Below are positions 60,261-64,000 of a DNA stretch of 64,000 bases, piece after piece. The stretch lies in the NCBI GenBank assembly GCA_033549365.1, contig JAWSUF010000003.1, positions 1-64,000 of the forward strand, given 5' to 3'. This DNA comes from Acidobacteriota bacterium. GTDB taxonomy: Bacteria > Acidobacteriota > Aminicenantia > Aminicenantales > Saccharicenantaceae. Below the pieces are notes generated by a model. That model saw nothing but the letters and a program-made list of their open reading frames with translations. It was not told the origin of the DNA and did not search any database. Each line of letters opens with the position of its first letter. Within the stretch, counting starts at the first letter, position 1. The translations under genes were made by a program, and so were the position numbers.

Positions 60261-60960
60261 ATCGAAGTTTTTGCGGCCGCAGGTCGAGGATTTTGAGCGA
60301 CGCCGGTATCGGGGTCTTGACCAGAGGATCGTCAATTGGAAGGAACGGCGCGCGGTGCGGCACTGCCTGCGCAGGATATTGGACGGCTGCGGGCCATTCG
60401 AAAACGGCGGCCCGGTCGTTCTGGATGCTCCCTGCGGTTACGGCCGGATGTTCGAAACCGCGGCCGCGGCGGCGGGCCCTGAAGGTCTTCTTCTCTGTGC
60501 CGACCTTTCCGAGGCCATGGTTGTGCGGACAATGGAGCGGGCGTTGTCTTCAGGCGGCGATACGGCGCGCTCGGCTCCGGACCGAGGCGGGCCGCAAACC
60601 GCGGGGCTCGTCGCCGACATCACGGCCGGTCTGCCCCTCAAGCCTGGCGCGGCGGATGTCGTCCTGTCCCTGCGCCTTTTTCACCATTTGCATCGGGCCG
60701 AAGACCGGGCCTCGGCCCTGGCCGAATTCTTCCGCGTGGCCCGATGCGGCGCCGTCGTTTCGTTCTATCGGGAAAACCGGCTTCACGCGCTTCAACGGAA
60801 GCTTCGGGCGCGGATCAAGGGAACCCGTTACGAAGTCCGCATGCTGGCGGGCCGGATGTTCGAGACGGAGGCCGAGGCGGCCGGATTCCGGATCGTTGCG
60901 GTCATGGCGCTTTTCCGGGGGATTCACGCCCAGCGATACGCCGTACTCGAAAAACGGTGA
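60241..60960 (+). CDS. SAM-dependent methyltransferase
   Basis: The 239-residue protein has VVLDAPCGYGRMFETAAAA as motif I, LLLCADLSEAMVVRTMERA, then LPLKPGAADVVLSLRLFHHL and AEFFRVARCGAVVSFYRENR. The start ATG 60241 lies inside the end of the preceding gene; longer in-frame readings are not family-like. It is the third gene of the kinase / GH-like / methyltransferase set. It may act on a lipid or quinone-like or LPS substrate, which cannot be told from sequence. Confidence 0.83.
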   Translation: MSSSKIKSKFLRPQVEDFERRRYRGLDQRIVNWKERRAVRHCLRRILDGCGPFENGGPVVLDAPCGYGRMFETAAAAAGPEGLLLCADLSEAMVVRTMERALSSGGDTARSAPDRGGPQTAGLVADITAGLPLKPGAADVVLSLRLFHHLHRAEDRASALAEFFRVARCGAVVSFYRENRLHALQRKLRARIKGTRYEVRMLAGRMFETEAEAAGFRIVAVMALFRGIHAQRYAVLEKR

Positions 60961-61018
60961 ACTTCCGCGGCAACACAAAACAGGGAAATGGTGTATAATC
61001 AATTGCAGGTGCGCAGGG

Positions 61019-62191
61019 ATGATCGCGAAAAGGACATCCGTTTTCATTTTTACCGGCGTCATCCTTCTGGCTTTCTCCGCCGCCGGGGCACAGACGACTG
61101 AAGATATCGCCGTCAAGGTGCGCGTTACGGCCGAACAGGCCAACATCCGCGAACTCCCCGACATCGGCAGCGCCATGCTCATCCAGTTGCCCGAAGGAAC
61201 CGTTCTGGATGCCGAGGCCCGGGAAAAAGACTGGTACCGCGTCCGCTTTACGCGGCGGGACGGATCCGTCGGGACGGGCTGGATTCACGGCAGCCTGGTC
61301 AGACCCCTGGAACCGGACGCACTTCCTTCCCGAAAGCCGCCGATAGAAAAACGTCCGGATATTCCCGTCAAGGCACCGCCGCGGCTTGTGGAATCGAAAA
61401 GCCGGATCGGCATCGCGGCCGGAAAAACAGGTCTCCTGCTTTTCGGCGGCGGCTCCGTCCTGGCCATGGGGGATTGGAATGCCTCAATGAAGGGGCTTGC
61501 GGACTATTTCGGCGCCGCGTCCGGTGCCCGGCCGTCGTCCGATCCCGGTTCGCTGCGCCTGGCCTATGTCCTCGGTTTCGAGTTTTCTTTTCCGCTCACG
61601 GACGACCTGTTTCTGGGTCTGGGCGCCGACTATTTTCAGGCCCGGTCTTCGAGTGAGATTTTCTACAGACGAGCGGGGACCGAGGATCTTCTGAAGATCG
61701 ATCCTCATGTTCGCGCCTTGCCCATAAAGGCGGGGCTCATCTTCTCTCCGATCCCCAACTTTTACGCAAAGGGCGCTCTCCAGGTCATCTACGCCAAGGC
61801 CGGATACGGCTATCGTTTCGAGGAAGAGGAGGCCTGGCGGGAATGGACGGGCGAGGCTTCGGCGCTTGGTCTTGGAGGCGAAGCTGCGGTGGGCGGGGAA
61901 TGGACGATCTTCCCCGGGGCCGTCTTTGTCGTTGAAACGGGATATCGCCGAGCGAAGATCAGTGGTTTCAAAGGTTCGGACACCTTCATCGATTCCGAGG
62001 GATGGACGAACACGGAAAACGGCCGGCTCTATGTCTATCAGGCCGCCCTGCCGGGATTGGAACAGGAGCCGTTTCCTCTGATGTTCATCCGGGCCACGCG
62101 GCCGGCCGAGGCCGGCATTTCCGACGCCCGCGATGCCGTTGTCGATTTATCCGGCATCTCCCTCAAGATCGGCCTCAAGATCCTCTTCTAA
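61019..62191 (+). CDS. Secreted protein with SH3-like domain and outer-membrane beta-barrel-like C-terminus
   Basis: The 390-residue protein has a signal peptide (VFIFTGVILLAFSAAGAQ) and a bacterial SH3 domain (VRVTAEQANIRELPDIGSAM, WIHGSLVRPL). A proline-rich linker leads to a C-terminal half with alternating strands: GFEFSFPLTDDLFLGLGADY, AGLIFSPIPNFYAKGALQVI, LKIGLKILF. The terminal Phe fits an outer-membrane beta-barrel. GTGTATAATC at 60991-61000 is a likely -10 region and matches the one upstream of the PAPS synthase gene. The stop overlaps the convergent carB stop by three bases. Function is unknown; an envelope sensor or porin-like role is inference. Confidence 0.7.
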   Translation: MIAKRTSVFIFTGVILLAFSAAGAQTTEDIAVKVRVTAEQANIRELPDIGSAMLIQLPEGTVLDAEAREKDWYRVRFTRRDGSVGTGWIHGSLVRPLEPDALPSRKPPIEKRPDIPVKAPPRLVESKSRIGIAAGKTGLLLFGGGSVLAMGDWNASMKGLADYFGAASGARPSSDPGSLRLAYVLGFEFSFPLTDDLFLGLGADYFQARSSSEIFYRRAGTEDLLKIDPHVRALPIKAGLIFSPIPNFYAKGALQVIYAKAGYGYRFEEEEAWREWTGEASALGLGGEAAVGGEWTIFPGAVFVVETGYRRAKISGFKGSDTFIDSEGWTNTENGRLYVYQAALPGLEQEPFPLMFIRATRPAEAGISDARDAVVDLSGISLKIGLKILF

Positions 62192-64000
62192 CCCTCAACG
62201 GATTCCTCGATGTCCCTGTATTCGTCCCAGTGCCTGATCTCGAGATCCCGAAAAGTCTTGGCCGTCAGCGACTGCACGAACAATTCGGCCACCTGGAGGT
62301 TCGTCAGCAGAGGAACGGAAAAATCGACCGCCAGGCGCCTCAGACGGTAATCGCCGTCAAGCTCGATCGTCTTTTCCGGGTTGGGGACCGAAAGGACGAA
62401 ATCGATCCGGCCTTCCGTGATAAGTGTGCGGATGTTCGGTTCCCGCTTTGTCTGAATCTTGTGGAGCAAGGTATTGGGAAGCCGGTGTTTTCGCAGAAAC
62501 AGCGATGTTTTCTCGGTGGCATAGAGCTTGTACCCTCCGGCCTTGAGTGCCCGGGCCGATTCGAGGAACCGCGTTTTCGCCTTGTCTCCGCCGAGGCTCA
62601 GAAGAAAGCTCCCTCCCGGTCCCGGCAGCCGGTATCCGGCCGCGATGAGAGACTTCAGAAAGGCCTCGTGGACATCCCGGCCCAGGCAGGCCGCTTCTCC
62701 CGTTGAAGCCATCTCGACGCCCAGCGCGGGATCCGCTCCTTTCAGCCGGGAAAATGAAAATTGGGGCGCCTTGACCCCGACATGGTTGAGATCCAGGGTT
62801 GATGGCAAACCCCGGGTCAGGGCCTTGATTTGGGCGGTCCTGTTCTTCGGATCTCCATTGGGGGCGCTTCCGGCATTCGGGGCGACCAGGCCGGCTTCCA
62901 TCACCATCGCCCGCACGGCCAGGTCGATGAAATTCGTCCGGGAGACTTTCGAGACGAACGGAAACGACCGCGAGGCCCGAAGATTGCATTCGATGACCTT
63001 GAGGGCGTTGTCCCTGGCCAGAAACTGGATGTTGAACGGGCCGGTGATGCGGAGCGCCCGGGCGATCCGGGTTCCGATCTCGCGCACCCTGCGGATGGTC
63101 TCGATATAGAGTTTCTGAGGGGGCAGAACCATGGTGGCGTCGCCGGAGTGGACGCCCGCGTTTTCGATGTGCTCGACGATGGCCGAGATCACAATCTCGC
63201 CCGCCCAGGCAACGGCATCGAGCTCGATTTCCTTGGCGTTCATGATGAACTTGGAAATGACGACCGGATAGTCCGGCGTCACGCGGGAGGCCTTCTCCAG
63301 GTAACCGGCGAGATCGCGCTCGTTGAAGACGAGGCTCATGGCGGCCCCGCTCAGGACATAGGAGGGCCGGATGAGAACGGGAAAACCGATCGACCGGGCG
63401 AAAGCCCGGGCCCGGGCCGGGCTGGTCAGCTCGCGCCACTCCGGCTGGTCGATGCCCAGGCCGTCGAGGAGGCGGGAAAATTTGGTGCGGTTTTCGGCGC
63501 GGTCGATGCTGCGGACCGGGGTGCCCAGGATGCGCAGGCCCGCCCGGCCGCATTTCAGGGCGATGTTGTTCGGGATCTGCCCGCCCGTCGAGACGATGAC
63601 GCCGTCCGGGTTTTCCTTGTCGTGGATGTCCATAACCCGTTCGAAGCTCAGCTCGTCGAAATACAGCCGGTCGCAGACGTCGTAGTCCGTCGAGACGGTT
63701 TCGGGATTGTAGTTGATCATGACGGTCCGGCATCCCGACCGGGCCAGGGTCCGGGCGGCATTGACGCAGCACCAGTCAAACTCGACGGACGAACCGATGC
63801 TGTAGGACCCCGAGCCAAGAACCATGACGGTCGGCCGTCCGGCGGCCGCTTCATCCGCCGCGTCGGCCTTCGGTCCGAAAGCGACGTCGTCTTCGGATCC
63901 GTGATAGGTCAGGTAGAGATAGTTCGTTTTTGCCGGATACTCGGCGGCCAGGGTGTCGATCTGCTTGACGACCGGCTCAATGCCCAGCCTTTTTCGGGCG
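62188..64000 (-). CDS. carB: Carbamoyl-phosphate synthase large subunit, C-terminal part (continues beyond the window)
   Basis: The frame stays open to the window edge and reads PVVKQIDTLAAEYPAKTNYL, MVLGSGSYSIGSSVEFDWCC and NYNPETVSTDYDVCDRLYFDE, which are CarB signatures of the carbamoyl-phosphate domain, so the N-terminal half lies outside. The second ATP-grasp domain follows (VLIRPSYVLSGAAMSLVF, EIELDAVAWAGEIVISAI, NIQFLARDNALKVIECNLRA). The allosteric MGS-like domain at the C-terminus has RRLAVDFSVPLLTNLQVAEL. The enzyme makes carbamoyl phosphate for pyrimidine and arginine synthesis. Confidence 0.93.
   Translation of the reverse strand, partial: ARKRLGIEPVVKQIDTLAAEYPAKTNYLYLTYHGSEDDVAFGPKADAADEAAAGRPTVMVLGSGSYSIGSSVEFDWCCVNAARTLARSGCRTVMINYNPETVSTDYDVCDRLYFDELSFERVMDIHDKENPDGVIVSTGGQIPNNIALKCGRAGLRILGTPVRSIDRAENRTKFSRLLDGLGIDQPEWRELTSPARARAFARSIGFPVLIRPSYVLSGAAMSLVFNERDLAGYLEKASRVTPDYPVVISKFIMNAKEIELDAVAWAGEIVISAIVEHIENAGVHSGDATMVLPPQKLYIETIRRVREIGTRIARALRITGPFNIQFLARDNALKVIECNLRASRSFPFVSKVSRTNFIDLAVRAMVMEAGLVAPNAGSAPNGDPKNRTAQIKALTRGLPSTLDLNHVGVKAPQFSFSRLKGADPALGVEMASTGEAACLGRDVHEAFLKSLIAAGYRLPGPGGSFLLSLGGDKAKTRFLESARALKAGGYKLYATEKTSLFLRKHRLPNTLLHKIQTKREPNIRTLITEGRIDFVLSVPNPEKTIELDGDYRLRRLAVDFSVPLLTNLQVAELFVQSLTAKTFRDLEIRHWDEYRDIEESVEG

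Noticed and set aside
60119-62191. A 690-residue frame containing the SH3/beta-barrel protein
   Set aside because: The N-terminal 300 residues are a shadow of two other genes; the signal peptide at ATG 61019 marks the real start.

Overview
The window is a GC-rich, gene-dense stretch of a diderm (Gram-negative) bacterial chromosome dominated by cell-surface polysaccharide and lipopolysaccharide (LPS) genes. The LPS evidence is LpxD, a heptose-7-phosphate kinase, a GT9 heptosyltransferase, a WaaP-like kinase and an O-antigen-ligase-like protein. The secreted proteins carry an Ig-like repeat type that I associate from memory with Acidobacteriota/Aminicenantota metagenome genomes. That placement is inference: there is no rRNA gene here to test it, and I see no tRNA gene or CRISPR array.

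Layout, left half. 1-222 is the tail of an IS1634-like transposase. 475-5582 holds a fused ATP sulfurylase/APS kinase, a CapD-type sugar-nucleotide dehydratase and UDP-GlcNAc 2-epimerase. 5579-9444 is a block of three self-contained cassettes that splits the polysaccharide genes: two DUF234-type ATPases on either side of a DUF1778/GNAT toxin-antitoxin pair, each with its own promoter and a palindromic operator-like site. 9449-18186 resumes with glycosyltransferases, a DegT aminotransferase, a YdcF-like protein, a flippase-like membrane protein, a methyltransferase, an initiating sugar phosphotransferase and a DUF2142 membrane protein. 18414-24501 is an ABC-export polysaccharide operon (Wzm, Wzt with C-terminal domain, a methyltransferase fused to a GT-like domain, a GT4 enzyme). 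24509-38292 encodes large secreted proteins (two paralogous TIM-barrel hydrolase-like proteins and a modular Ig/BACON protein) interleaved with a PqqD-like/GT2/GT2 fusion, a methyltransferase and a sulfatase-fold lipoprotein. A second, frameshifted sulfatase-fold gene follows on the minus strand.

Layout, right half. valS (40769-44077) is long for its family. It is followed by a second small glycosyltransferase cluster, a YihY membrane protein and lpxD. From 51820 to 57995 a minus-strand operon runs Trm112-like, GT9, WaaL-like, PHP protein, heptose kinase, purF. The right end has a WaaP-like kinase, a cytosolic GH-like protein, a methyltransferase, an SH3/beta-barrel envelope protein and the C-terminal half of carB.

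The most unusual non-coding signal is a family of about 112-127 bp palindromic elements (arms built on GCTTTGGCTGCTGGA). They occur at 11886, 18187/18242 (one inside another), 40569 and 55460. The arms covary between copies, one copy is nested in another, one half-copy supplies a start codon and one supplies a stop codon. A different, 186-bp element with perfect 12-bp terminal inverted repeats lies at 49625-49810.

Together the genes point to synthesis and ABC-type export of a surface glycan, LPS core and O-antigen assembly, and secretion of a lineage-specific hydrolase/adhesin-like protein set. Two genes carry single-base losses in homopolymer runs (39127-39131 and 47532-47536); the sequence alone cannot say whether these are real or assembly errors.
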